This document shows, piece by piece, positions 1 through 7,436 of a stretch of 64,000 nucleotides of DNA. Made by a program: the position numbers and the translations under genes. Location: assembly GCF_012933505.1 (NCBI RefSeq), contig NZ_JABBNB010000031.1, positions 1 to 64,000 of the forward strand. Direction: 5' to 3'. Every line of letters begins with the position of its first letter. Position 1 is the stretch's first letter. Under the pieces are notes generated by a model. The model was not told where the DNA came from and made no database searches. It saw only the letters and a list, made by a program, of their open reading frames with translations. The stretch is from Gordonia asplenii (lineage in GTDB: Bacteria; Actinomycetota; Actinomycetes; Mycobacteriales; Mycobacteriaceae).

Positions 1-367
1 CACAGCCACCACATGCCGGTAGCGCCCCCCACGGGCGAGCCGCCAACCACACACGCCCGCCCCAATATCCGACACCCGACAACCCGAATCACGTTGTGCT
101 ACAACATGATTCGGAACCACCCTCTAGGGTGTCTCCTCTATCGTTGAGCCAGGTCAACCGATGTTGCGAACCCGACGAACAGTCTCGACAGGGACGCACC
201 GTTCCATCCGACCTCGCGGCGCTCGCCTGGCGCATCCGTGGAGCAAGTGCGCGGACGCCAGCATCAGTGGGTTCTGGATTTTTCCCGTGGTAAGTGTGGG
301 GATCGCGCCGTAGTGCGTGGCTGCTGGTGACGTCGAGGTGGCGGCTCACCTCGTCGGATCGCAACAC
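1..367. other. Gene-free left edge
   Basis: No convincing gene is visible here. Short open frames on both strands lack a start context and resemble no family I know. The stretch holds one strong structure, the near-perfect palindrome described separately at 84-114. The remainder, up to the stop of the ArsR-like gene at 368, shows nothing I can assign. Confidence 0.5.
84..114. repeat. 31-bp near-perfect palindrome (operator or hairpin)
   Basis: Two 14-base arms (84-97 and 101-114) pair with a single mismatch around a 3-base centre gct. The inner halves read CGTTGT and ACAACA. There is no T-run on either side, so it is not a classic intrinsic terminator. It could be the operator of a dimeric regulator, or a stem at the end of a gene lying left of the window. 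Which of these is unresolved. Confidence 0.6.
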
Positions 368-1075
368 TCAGCGGTCGGCAAGCCAGTTCGTGAGCTTTTG
401 GTCGTAGTCCTGAGCGACACGTAGGCCCCGACGCGAGCGGTAGGTGAGCCAGCCGTCGTCGAGGAACGTGCGCGTGATCGCGGCCGGTAGCGCACCGGTG
501 AGGTGGGGCCGTCGCTCGGTCCAGTCCAGACACGAGCGGGCAAAGATCCGTCGCCCGATATGCAGCCGGTCGGTGTCGATCCCCAATTCGCCCATCAGCG
601 CCTCGCCTCGATCGGTGAGCACATGGTCGTAGTCGTCGTCGGTTCGCAGTGCTCCCGCAGCTAGAAGCCGATCACGTAGTTCCACCCCGCGGCGACCGGC
701 CAGATGGTCGTAGCAGGTGCGAGCCTCGGCCAAGGCCTGCTGGCTGGTGTCCTGGCTCAGGGAACGGACTTGGGCTGCAGGGGCGATCCGAGCCATTGCC
801 TCCAGCACAGCAGCCACGTCAGGGCCAGCCAACCGGTGGTAGCGGTGACGTCCCTGGGTCTGTACTCGGACTAGGCCTCCCTCTATCAAGCGGTGCAGGT
901 GAGTTGTAGCGGTGGCCGGCTTGATTCCGGCGCAACGGGCCAGGTCAGTCGCGGGCAGGGCTCGGCCGTCGGCCAGAGCGACGAGGATAGCCACTCTGGC
1001 GGGATGCCCGAGGAGCGATCCGATCGGCGCCAGGTCGCGGTCTTTGCCGATCTCATCGGAGCTCTTGGTGTCCAT
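368..1075 (-). CDS. ArsR-like winged-helix transcriptional regulator
   Basis: A cytoplasmic DNA-binding protein of about 235 residues. The N-terminal ~90 residues look like an ArsR-type winged helix: a segment around GHPARVAILVALADGR, then a recognition helix near IKPATATTHLHRLIEGGLV and a wing ending in RHRYHRL. The C-terminal half (about residues 100-235) resembles the C-terminal part of larger ArsR-family regulators whose inducer is unknown. No metal-binding CxC motif is seen. I chose the ATG at 1075 because the longer frame adds only eight poorly supported residues. It is divergent from the SnoaL-like gene starting at 1164, which it may control through the 88-bp gap. The ligand cannot be predicted. 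Confidence 0.75.
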   Translation of the reverse strand: MDTKSSDEIGKDRDLAPIGSLLGHPARVAILVALADGRALPATDLARCAGIKPATATTHLHRLIEGGLVRVQTQGRHRYHRLAGPDVAAVLEAMARIAPAAQVRSLSQDTSQQALAEARTCYDHLAGRRGVELRDRLLAAGALRTDDDYDHVLTDRGEALMGELGIDTDRLHIGRRIFARSCLDWTERRPHLTGALPAAITRTFLDDGWLTYRSRRGLRVAQDYDQKLTNWLADR

Positions 1076-1163
1076 GCGTCCACAGTCCCACATCCACACT
1101 TCACGTCGGGCCGAAGTATTTGCGCTCTACGTTTGCGTTAACGGCTACTGAAAGGAATTGACT

Positions 1164-1598
1164 ATGAACCAGCCGATCCAACCCGAGACCGTTGACCCCG
1201 CTATCGAGCACGTCTATGAGGCGTGGGATGACGCCCTCGGAGCGAAGAACCTCGACGCTTCCATGGCTCTCTATCACCCTGATGTCATCTTGGAGAGCCC
1301 TCTGGTGGCGCATCTTCTTGACAGAGACGAAGGAGTGGTCCGTGGCCGCGATGCCCTGCGGGAGTTCGTGGGCGGTCACGTGTTCCCCCACCAGCCTGCC
1401 CAGCGTCGCCGTTTCCGAAGCGAGTTGCTCAGCGACGGCCGTCGCGTCACCTGGGAGTATCCGCGGGAGAGCCCCGCCGGAGATCAAATGGACATCGTCG
1501 AGGTCATGGAGATCCAAGACGGTCTCATCTCCCGCCACCGCGTTTACTGGGGATGGTACGGCTTCGGCATGCTCCATCGAGGCGAGCACGGCCGCTGA
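1164..1598 (+). CDS. SnoaL-like (NTF2-fold) protein
   Basis: A 144-residue single-domain protein of the NTF2-like/SnoaL superfamily: an N-terminal helix, the segment ALYHPDVILESP typical of the fold, and a C-terminal strand VMEIQDGLISRHRVYWGW. Members are small enzymes or ligand-binding proteins, and nothing here fixes a substrate. The ATG at 1164 follows a GAAAGGA Shine-Dalgarno at 1150-1156. An in-frame TTG at 1158 lies too close to that site. The gene is divergent from the ArsR-like regulator, which suggests a small regulated unit. Confidence 0.7.
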   Translation: MNQPIQPETVDPAIEHVYEAWDDALGAKNLDASMALYHPDVILESPLVAHLLDRDEGVVRGRDALREFVGGHVFPHQPAQRRRFRSELLSDGRRVTWEYPRESPAGDQMDIVEVMEIQDGLISRHRVYWGWYGFGMLHRGEHGR

Positions 1599-1947
1599 GC
1601 GAATAGACCCGCTCGGTCGCAAGAGCAGATACCTCTTCTACGGCGCTCGACGGCTCGGGTGCAGACGACAGCGTAAAGTGCCGCGCGGTCAGTCCGCCGA
1701 GCGGCTGCAATTACAAACGTGGCCACGGGTCCAGGTCGAGAACCCCCTGGCTAACGGCTGGCGACCCGATCAGTTTGCCCGCCAAGGGCGTGGTGCTCGG
1801 CCGGAACGGTGTTGTCTTCGGGCCAGCGATCAGCAGTTCGAACTACTCGTCACGAATGGAGTAACTCTATGCGCTTCAACAAATTCGACGGGACGGCTCC
1901 TCGTGGTGATGGATCGTGTGCACGAATTCCCGCTAAAGATACAAAAC
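1599..1947. other. Intergenic stretch, nothing assigned
   Basis: About 350 bases between the SnoaL-like stop and the end of the minus-strand LeuA-domain gene. Long frames run through it on the plus strand, but their translation is arginine-rich and family-free, as expected for shadow frames in GC-rich DNA. No clear repeat, RNA or terminator is seen. Confidence 0.4.
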
Positions 1948-2448
1948 TCAGCGGACGCCGGGGAGCAGTCGGTTGGCTCCGGCGATGAGCGCGTTGATGC
2001 TCGCCTCGTCGGAGCTGGTGCCGAATCCCGCTGCCCAGCACTGCCGATCGTCGTTCTCGCACAACAGGAAGGTGATCACCTGATCACCGCTGGTGCGCTG
2101 GTGCAGACTGACGATCTGGATCGGCGCGCCGATCTCGTACAGCATCGACGTCATCGCGCCGATCGGGCCAGATGCCTTGGCGTGCAACGACATTGTTCGA
2201 TTGTTGATGGAAATCGTTGCGCGGCAATCGAGTTGATCGCGTGCTGCGGGCTGTGCCGCCCACGAGCCCAGTCGGATGGCGCCCTCGGGGGCGTAGGTGG
2301 TGGTGAATCCGTTCCAGTCCATATTCGCTGCCTCTTGCGCAATACCGCGCGGCAGCGGGTAGCCGAAACGTTCGGCGAGCGCTGCCGGTGCGGAACCGGA
2401 TTGTGGCTGACGTGAACAGTCTGTCGGAGCAAAGTGAAGAGTACGCAT
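1948..2448 (-). CDS. Stand-alone LeuA-type regulatory (dimerisation) domain protein
   Basis: A 166-residue protein whose C-terminal ~110 residues resemble the allosteric/dimerisation domain of 2-isopropylmalate synthase. The signs are a DCRATISINNRTMSLHAKASGPIGAM-like strand-turn region, a segment IQIVSLHQRTSGDQVITFL, and the terminal pattern GFGTSSDEASINALIAGANRLL. The catalytic TIM barrel of LeuA is absent, so it is not an isopropylmalate synthase itself. Such orphan domains might sense leucine or another ligand, or modulate a partner enzyme. The ATG at 2448 has no obvious Shine-Dalgarno, so it may be leaderless. No leu genes are adjacent. Confidence 0.6.
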   Translation of the reverse strand: MRTLHFAPTDCSRQPQSGSAPAALAERFGYPLPRGIAQEAANMDWNGFTTTYAPEGAIRLGSWAAQPAARDQLDCRATISINNRTMSLHAKASGPIGAMTSMLYEIGAPIQIVSLHQRTSGDQVITFLLCENDDRQCWAAGFGTSSDEASINALIAGANRLLPGVR

Positions 2449-2502
2449 CTCGTGTGATCATTTCGGTCGAAGAATGAATGACCGACAGGAGACGCAACGA
2501 CC

Positions 2503-2540
2503 CCGCAGCGGGGGGTCGGTCTGATCAGACCCCGCTGCGG
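2503..2540 (-). terminator. Strong hairpin, probable terminator of the oxidoreductase gene
   Basis: Arms CCGCAGCGGGG..GTC (2503-2517) and GACCCCGCTGCGG (2528-2540) pair along 13 bases, with two unpaired G in the left arm, around a 10-base loop. It lies between the end of the minus-strand oxidoreductase gene (2631) and the start of the next minus-strand gene (2448). A T-run is lacking, as is common in actinobacteria. Confidence 0.5.
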
Positions 2541-2630
2541 CGCGTTACGAGAAGTCGCTTGCTCATAGTGCTAGACAGGCTAGCCCCGACACTGCCGAAG
2601 GTCAACCGAGTCCGTCATCTCATCGCTTGT

Positions 2631-3536
2631 TCACGGTGTGAGCACGACCCGCCCGCGAAGTCCACCCTTGGCGACAAGGCGGTGTCCCTCGGCTGCCTCG
2701 GACAACGGCAACGTCGTCGCGACACGCGTGGTCAGCTCGCCTGCCGCCGACTGATCCAGGATCGCCTGCAGCCGCGCGCCGTCGGGTCTGACAGCTACCG
2801 AATCGATGCGCACGTCCTCGCGCGGTGCGGGCGGGAATGCCGGCGTCACGCCGACGTAATGCCCGCCCGACGCCACCGCGTCGAGCGCGGCGTCGACGAT
2901 GCTCGCGGTGTCGAAGACCGCGTCGAATTGGGTTGCGGCGGAAATGGATTTGATGAAGGCCGCGCCGAATCCCTCGATCAGCGCGGCGTCGGTGGGTCGG
3001 GCTAGACCGGTTACCCGCCAGCCGGCGCGTAGCGCGAGTTGTGTCGCGTACCCACCGACCGCACCGGCGGCGCCGGTGATCAACAACGACCGGCCGTCGG
3101 CCGGGTCGAAGACATCCAGGGCTTGCGCCGCCGTAAGACTGTTCAGTGGGATCGACGCGGCGTCGACGTCGACGAGGCCGTCGGGGATCACTGCGACAGC
3201 ATCGGCCGGAACGACGACGTAGTCGGCGTACGCGCCCAGCGGTCGGTCGACGCCCGCGGCGAGAGCGGCGACTCTGGTGCCGACTGCCGGTGCCTCGACA
3301 CCGAGGCCGAGTTCGGCGACGGTTCCCGCGGCGTCCCAACCCAGTCCGATGGGTCCGGTCGACGTGACGAGTCCGGCGTCGTGGAAGACCCCGGCGCGGG
3401 TGCCGAGATCGACCGGGTTGATGGTCGCCGCGGTCACGGCGATGAGTATTTCTCCTGGTCCCGTCGTCGGCCGAGCGACGTCGACGATGTCGATCCGCTC
3501 GGGTCCGCCGGTGGTCGTGACGACTGCTGCGCGCAT
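2631..3536 (-). CDS. NADPH:quinone oxidoreductase-like medium-chain reductase
   Basis: 301 residues, medium-chain dehydrogenase/reductase superfamily of the zinc-independent quinone oxidoreductase type. The N-terminal GroES-like half contains VTAATINPVDLGTRAG. The Rossmann half has the dinucleotide loop LLITGAAGAVGGYATQLA at about residues 151-168. The zinc-ligand cysteines of alcohol dehydrogenases are absent, which fits the quinone reductase (QOR) branch. The gene is divergent from an HxlR-family regulator at 3653, the same arrangement as the redox-controlled qor2/qorR pair of Corynebacterium glutamicum. A similar role in quinone or electrophile stress is inferred from that. The protein should be cytosolic; its physiological substrate is unknown. 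Confidence 0.8.
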   Translation of the reverse strand: MRAAVVTTTGGPERIDIVDVARPTTGPGEILIAVTAATINPVDLGTRAGVFHDAGLVTSTGPIGLGWDAAGTVAELGLGVEAPAVGTRVAALAAGVDRPLGAYADYVVVPADAVAVIPDGLVDVDAASIPLNSLTAAQALDVFDPADGRSLLITGAAGAVGGYATQLALRAGWRVTGLARPTDAALIEGFGAAFIKSISAATQFDAVFDTASIVDAALDAVASGGHYVGVTPAFPPAPREDVRIDSVAVRPDGARLQAILDQSAAGELTTRVATTLPLSEAAEGHRLVAKGGLRGRVVLTP

Positions 3537-3600
3537 GATCTGTGCTCCTCTTGCGGTGGGTGATGTACCTGGTCCACCCTGGACGAGTCAGTCTCTTTCT

Positions 3601-3640
3601 GTAAGTAGGCACCCAGAAGTAAGTAAGTTCCCGAAGGGAA
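3601..3640. promoter_or_regulatory. Divergent promoter region with GTAAGTA repeats
   Basis: GTAAGTA occurs at 3601-3607 and again at 3619-3625, 18 bases apart, in the 116-bp space between the divergent oxidoreductase and HxlR genes. A small inverted repeat, TTCCC-gaa-GGGAA (3628-3640), overlaps the ribosome-binding region of the regulator gene. HxlR dimers usually bind such shared regions, so these are the natural operator candidates. No binding has been shown. Confidence 0.4.
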
Positions 3641-3652
3641 AGGATCCCGGCG

Positions 3653-4060
3653 ATGCCGACGATGACCGCGGCCCAGAAGCGAGCCGCAGCGAAGATGTCC
3701 TATGACGTGTTCATGGCTGAATGCAAGAGCCGCCAGCTGCTGGATCGGATCGCCGACAAGTGGGTAGCCCTGGTGCTCTGCGCTCTCGATGAAGCCGATG
3801 AGCCGCAACGCTTTTCGGCACTGTCGCGGCGGATCGCCGGGGTGAGTCAGAAGATGCTCACCCAGACGCTGCGCAATTTGGAACGTGACGGCCTGGTCAC
3901 CCGCACCGTCACGCCGACGGTGCCGGTGACCGTGCACTACGCGCTCACGCCGCTCGGGGCGTCATTGCGAACGCTCTGCGGTGCCTTGAAGGACTGGGCC
4001 GAGCAGCACATGGACGAGATCCTCGACGCCCGGGACGTCTACGACGAGCGGTCAGCGTGA
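3653..4060 (+). CDS. HxlR-family (QorR-like) redox regulator
   Basis: A 135-residue winged-helix protein of the HxlR/DUF24 family. It shows the signature IADKWVALVLCAL, followed by RFSALSRRIAGVSQKMLTQT (recognition helix) and a wing ending in PLGASLRTLC. A cysteine at about residue 24 (AECKSRQLLDRI) sits just before the winged helix, where QorR-type members carry their redox-sensing cysteine. It is therefore plausibly an oxidation-sensitive repressor of the divergent quinone oxidoreductase. The start ATG at 3653 follows GGGAAAGGA. Its last bases overlap the end of the convergent thiE gene by 9 bp, so read-through into thiE antisense is possible. Confidence 0.8.
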   Translation: MPTMTAAQKRAAAKMSYDVFMAECKSRQLLDRIADKWVALVLCALDEADEPQRFSALSRRIAGVSQKMLTQTLRNLERDGLVTRTVTPTVPVTVHYALTPLGASLRTLCGALKDWAEQHMDEILDARDVYDERSA

Positions 4061-4771
4061 GGTGACGGTCGAACGCAGCGCGCCTGCGGCAGCGGCAGGA
4101 TCGTCGGCGTGAGTGATGGCCCGTACCACCACGATTCGCTGTGCGCCGGCGTCGAGCACCTCCGTCATCCGTTGCTCATCGATGCCGCCGATGGCGAACC
4201 ACGGGCGCGACGTTTTCAGTGCCGCCGCGGTGCGGACGAGGTCCAGGCCGGGGGCGGTGCGATTGGGTTTGGTCGGCGTCGGCCAGCACGGCCCGACGCA
4301 GAAGTAGTCGACGCCGGGGGCGGTCGCCGCCGCGCGTGCCTGGTCGTCGTCGTGGGTGGAGATGCCGATGATCATGTCGTCGCCGACGATGTCTCGGGCG
4401 ATCGCGACCGGTAGATCTCCCTGTCCCAGATGCAGCACGTCGGCCTGGGCTGCGGCGGCGATGTCGGCACGGTCGTTGACGGCGAGAAGTGCACCGCCGG
4501 CGTGCGCGACGTCGCGCATCGCGGCGAGCAACTCCAATTCCTCGCCCGCTTCGAGTGCCCCGAATTCTCGCTCGCCGGGTGATCCTTTGTCCCGGAGTTG
4601 AACGATGTCGACGCCGCCCGCGATCGCCGCGGTGACGAAGTCGATGAGGTCGCCGCGTTCGCGCCGGGCGTCGGTGCACAGATACAGGCGGGCGGAGGCC
4701 AACCGCGTGTCGGCGGAGCGACGGGGAGTTTCGGTGGGGCGAGCGGAGCGACGGGTAGTTTCGGAGTCCAC
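4052..4771 (-). CDS. thiE: Thiamine-phosphate synthase ThiE
   Basis: Joins hydroxymethylpyrimidine pyrophosphate with thiazole phosphate to give thiamine monophosphate, in the cytosol. The TIM-barrel family motifs are clear: VDIVQLRDK, LAVNDRADIAAAAQADVLHLGQGDLP, the GISTH segment, FCVGPCWPTPTKP and PWFAIGGI. The GTG at 4771 gives 239 residues, but homology begins only around residue 24 (LASARLYLCTD). A TTG at 4702 is a possible alternative start. The extra N-terminus is encoded by a short tandem repeat (4712-4765). It diverges from the riboswitch-controlled thiO operon, though its own upstream region shows no riboswitch. Confidence 0.9.
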   Translation of the reverse strand: MDSETTRRSARPTETPRRSADTRLASARLYLCTDARRERGDLIDFVTAAIAGGVDIVQLRDKGSPGEREFGALEAGEELELLAAMRDVAHAGGALLAVNDRADIAAAAQADVLHLGQGDLPVAIARDIVGDDMIIGISTHDDDQARAAATAPGVDYFCVGPCWPTPTKPNRTAPGLDLVRTAAALKTSRPWFAIGGIDEQRMTEVLDAGAQRIVVVRAITHADDPAAAAGALRSTVTSR

Positions 4772-4796
4772 CGGGGCAACGGTAGGCTAGGCGGCG

Positions 4797-4904
4797 AGAT
4801 CACGGGAGTCCGAGGGTGCCGAGACAGGCACGGGTCGGGCTGAGAGTGCGGGCCTACGCCCCGCTGACCGTTACAACCTGATCCGGGTCATGCCGGCGAA
4901 GGGA
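4797..4904 (+). promoter_or_regulatory. TPP riboswitch (THI box) controlling thiO-thiS-thiG
   Basis: The conserved elements appear in order: a P1/P2 strand near 4802 (acgggagtcc), the pyrimidine-sensing core GGCTGAGAGTG (about 4838-4848), GCTGACCGT (about 4863-4871), and the pyrophosphate-sensing ACCTGATCCGGGTCATGCCG with closing GAAGGGA (about 4876-4904). It ends directly at the GGGAGGA Shine-Dalgarno of thiO, so ligand binding probably hides that site and represses translation. Thiamine sufficiency should shut the operon down. Confidence 0.93.
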
Positions 4905-4913
4905 GGAATCACA

Positions 4914-5933
4914 TTGCATCTCGCTGTCATCGGTGGCGGTGTCATCGGACTGACGTGTGCGTTACGGGCGGCCGACGCCGGGTGGCGGGTCACCGTGTTC
5001 GACGCCGGGTCGTCGCGGCGCGCCTCCGACGTCGCGGCCGGCATGCTCGGTTCGCTCGGCGAAGGCCATCCCGGCGAGGAGCGGCTGCTGGAGTTGTCGT
5101 CCGCGTCGGTGCGGGCGTGGCCCGCGCTGATCGATCGGCTCGGTGATCCCGACGTCGTCGTTGCGCGCGACTCGCTGTTTGTCGCCGTCACCGCGGCCGA
5201 CGCCAAGTATTTGCAGCAGTTGGCACGGTTCGTCTGGTCGGCCGACGAGGCGGTGGCGGCGTCGTTGACCGAGGTCAGTGCGGCACAGATCCGGTCGGCG
5301 GAGTCGATGCTCAGCGGTCGGCTACAAGGGGGATTTCTTGCTCGTGGCGAGATGGCTGTCGACAATCGGCGGCTGATCGGCGCCTTGCGCGCGGCGTCGG
5401 ACGCCGCCGGTGTGGTGATCGTCGGGGCTGAAGTGCGTGACCTGGCACAGGTGGACGCCGATCAGATTCTGTTGTCGGCCGGGCTGGATTCGTCGGCGTT
5501 GTGGCCGGGGCTGCCGATGTACGGCGCCAAGGGGGAGATTCTTCGGTTGCGTAGGACACGATGGTCGGTGGCCGCGCCGTCGCACGTGATTCGCGGCCGG
5601 ATCGACAATCGCAACGTGTATCTGGTGCCGCGCGTCGACGGCGTCGTCGTCGGGGCCACGCAGTATGAGGCGCTCGAACCGGACGATCGGATTCCACAGG
5701 TTGCCGGCGTGCTGGATCTGCTGGCCGATGCCTGCGAGATCATGCCCGGACTGCGCACCTACGAGCTATCCGAAGTCGGGGCTGGACTGCGGCCGGCGAC
5801 GGCCGACGGGTTACCGATCATCGAGCGCGTCGACGATCGGGTAGTGGTCGCAACGGGACACGGGCGCAACGGAATTCTATTGGCGGCGTATACCGCGGAG
5901 CGCGTCGTCGAGTTGTTGAAGTCAGGACAGTGA
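4914..5933 (+). CDS. thiO: FAD-dependent glycine oxidase ThiO
   Basis: Oxidises glycine to dehydroglycine (iminoacetate) for assembly of the thiamine thiazole ring. A DAO-type flavoprotein of 339 residues. It has an N-terminal dinucleotide motif IGGGVIGLTCALRAADAGW, FAD-contacting segments near SDVAAGMLGS, and a C-terminal flavin segment VGAGLRPATADGLPIIE plus ATGHGRNGILLA. I start it at the TTG at 4914, six bases after GGGAGGA. An in-frame ATG at 4890 lies inside the riboswitch aptamer and is unlikely to be used. It is first in the thiO-thiS-thiG operon. Confidence 0.92.
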   Translation: MHLAVIGGGVIGLTCALRAADAGWRVTVFDAGSSRRASDVAAGMLGSLGEGHPGEERLLELSSASVRAWPALIDRLGDPDVVVARDSLFVAVTAADAKYLQQLARFVWSADEAVAASLTEVSAAQIRSAESMLSGRLQGGFLARGEMAVDNRRLIGALRAASDAAGVVIVGAEVRDLAQVDADQILLSAGLDSSALWPGLPMYGAKGEILRLRRTRWSVAAPSHVIRGRIDNRNVYLVPRVDGVVVGATQYEALEPDDRIPQVAGVLDLLADACEIMPGLRTYELSEVGAGLRPATADGLPIIERVDDRVVVATGHGRNGILLAAYTAERVVELLKSGQ

Positions 5934-5947
5934 AGAGGAGTTCGGAA

Positions 5948-6145
5948 ATGACGATCACCGTGAATGGAGAAGACACCGACGTCGCCGCTGACGTGACGGT
6001 GTCGTTGCTGCTGTCGCAGCTGGACCTGCCCGATACCGGTATCGCCGTCGCCGTCGACGGATTCGTTGTGCCGCAGGGAGAATGGGGTCGGCAGATCCCG
6101 ATCGGCGCACAAGTGCAGATCGTGACGGCGGTGCAGGGTGGCTGA
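5948..6145 (+). CDS. thiS: Sulfur carrier protein ThiS
   Basis: A 65-residue ubiquitin-fold protein ending in the diagnostic Gly-Gly (TAVQGG), which is adenylated and thiocarboxylated to deliver sulfur for the thiazole. The ATG at 5948 follows GAGGAG (5935-5940). A GTG at 5930 would overlap thiO but lacks a ribosome-binding site. The gene is co-translated with thiO upstream and overlaps thiG by 8 bp. The adenylyltransferase (ThiF/MoeB type) that activates it is not in this window. Confidence 0.93.
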   Translation: MTITVNGEDTDVAADVTVSLLLSQLDLPDTGIAVAVDGFVVPQGEWGRQIPIGAQVQIVTAVQGG

Positions 6146-6926
6146 CGCGGGGCGTGGCGTGCCTGTGCGGTGCGGTGATCCGTTCCGCGTTGCGGGTCGC
6201 CAATACTCCTCGCGGCTGATCACCGGTACCGGCGGCGCGGTGAATCTTGCTGTGCTGGAGCGGGCTTTGGTGGCGTCGGGTACCGAGTTGACGACTGTCG
6301 CGATGCGCAGGATCTCACCGTCGACCGGTACCGGGCTGCTAGATCTGTTGCGGCGCTTGAAGATTGATGTGCTCCCCAATACCGCGGGATGTCACACGAT
6401 GGCCGAAGCGGTACTGACGGCTCAGCTTGGACGTGAAGCGGTCGGGACCGATCTCGTCAAACTCGAAGTGATCGCCGACGACACCACGTTACTGCCCGAC
6501 CCCATCGAATTGCTCGACGCTGCACGGGTTCTCGTAGCCGATGGATTCTCGGTGCTGGCGTATACCAACGACGACCCGGTGCTCGCCTCGCGTCTGGAAG
6601 ACGCCGGTGTGGCCGCCGTGATGCCACTCGGATCGCCGATCGGCACCGGTTTGGGAATCCGCAACCCGCACAACATCGAGATGATCGTGTCGCGGGCCGG
6701 CGTGCCGGTGGTCCTCGACGCTGGGATCGGCACCGCCAGCGATGCCGCACTCGCCATGGAGTTGGGTTGTGACGCAGTGCTTCTCGCGACTGCGGTGACG
6801 CGGGCCGATGATCCCGAGTTGATGGCCGAGGCGATGCGTCACGCGGTGCTCGGCGGCCGTGCGGCGCGACGGGCCGGTCGGATTCCGAAGCGATTCTGGG
6901 CGCAGGCCTCGTCGCCCGCGCGGTGA
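6138..6926 (+). CDS. thiG: Thiazole synthase ThiG
   Basis: Forms the thiazole phosphate from deoxyxylulose phosphate, dehydroglycine and ThiS-thiocarboxylate. 262 residues, with family motifs SRLITGTGG, TVAMRR, VLPNTAGCHTMAEAV, LVKLEVIADDTTLLPD, VMPLGSPIGTGLGI and VVLDAGIGTASDAALAMELG. The imine-forming lysine lies in the LVKLEV segment. It starts at a GTG inside the end of thiS and stops one base before the end of the convergent MarR gene at 6927, leaving no room for a separate terminator. Confidence 0.95.
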   Translation: MADAGRGVPVRCGDPFRVAGRQYSSRLITGTGGAVNLAVLERALVASGTELTTVAMRRISPSTGTGLLDLLRRLKIDVLPNTAGCHTMAEAVLTAQLGREAVGTDLVKLEVIADDTTLLPDPIELLDAARVLVADGFSVLAYTNDDPVLASRLEDAGVAAVMPLGSPIGTGLGIRNPHNIEMIVSRAGVPVVLDAGIGTASDAALAMELGCDAVLLATAVTRADDPELMAEAMRHAVLGGRAARRAGRIPKRFWAQASSPAR

Positions 6927-7412
6927 TCATCCAGACCAGGCACCCAGATCCAATGGCACGCTCTCCCCGCGCTGGACGGCTCGCAGCGTGGCGATCATCC
7001 CGGTGATCGCGACCTCGCCTGCCTGTGCGCGCCACGCGTCCAGCGCATCGTCGAATGCCCGCGCCGATGCGACGAGAAGAGCGCGGCCGCGTTCGGTCGG
7101 AGTGATCAGTTTTCGCCGCGAGTCGGCGGCGTCGACGGCGCGGGCGACGTAGCCGCCCTCCTCCAGTCGAGTGATCGTCTTGGCGACAGCCTGTTTTGTG
7201 ACGCCGAGACGTTCGGCGAGCTCTACCGCGGTCGCGCCGCCGCCCAGTGCCTGCAGCGTGAACCCGTGAACGGGCCGTGCGTCGGGGAATCCGTCCTTGC
7301 TCAACTGGGCGTGGACGTCGTCGACGAGGGAGCGGAAGGCGCCCATGAGGAGGAACGCCAAGTCGCCGCCTGACTCTTGATAGACAACCGAGTTGTCGGT
7401 ATGGTCAACCAT
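6927..7412 (-). CDS. MarR-family regulator
   Basis: A 161-residue winged-helix protein with the MarR recognition region TAVELAERLGVTKQAVAKTI, the wing VDAADSRRKLITPTERG and flanking dimerisation helices. The ATG at 7412 lies within one of two operators (7404-7418). A TATAAT box on the minus strand at 7425-7420 places a transcription start at or next to this ATG, so the message may be leaderless. It is divergent from a cupin gene and probably represses both directions. The ligand is unknown. A longer open frame reaching 7964 is rejected because it runs antisense through the cupin gene. Confidence 0.8.
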   Translation of the reverse strand: MVDHTDNSVVYQESGGDLAFLLMGAFRSLVDDVHAQLSKDGFPDARPVHGFTLQALGGGATAVELAERLGVTKQAVAKTITRLEEGGYVARAVDAADSRRKLITPTERGRALLVASARAFDDALDAWRAQAGEVAITGMIATLRAVQRGESVPLDLGAWSG

Positions 7413-7418
7413 GTTGTC
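7383..7418. promoter_or_regulatory. Twin MarR-type operators between the MarR and cupin genes
   Basis: GACAAC-cga-GTTGTC (7383-7397) is a perfect palindrome. GTCAAC-cat-GTTGTC (7404-7418) matches it with one change. Their centres are 21 bp apart, two helical turns, so two dimers would sit on the same DNA face. On the plus strand TTGATA (7377-7382) and TATGGT (7400-7405), 17 bp apart, could form the cupin promoter with the first operator in the spacer. On the minus strand TATAAT (7425-7420) abuts the second operator. Confidence 0.65.
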
Positions 7419-7436
7419 GATTATAGGAGGAAGATG

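Noticed and set aside
1192..2415. 407-residue plus-strand open frame
   Set aside because: Overlaps the SnoaL-like gene in another frame and the LeuA-domain gene on the other strand. Composition is typical of a shadow frame.
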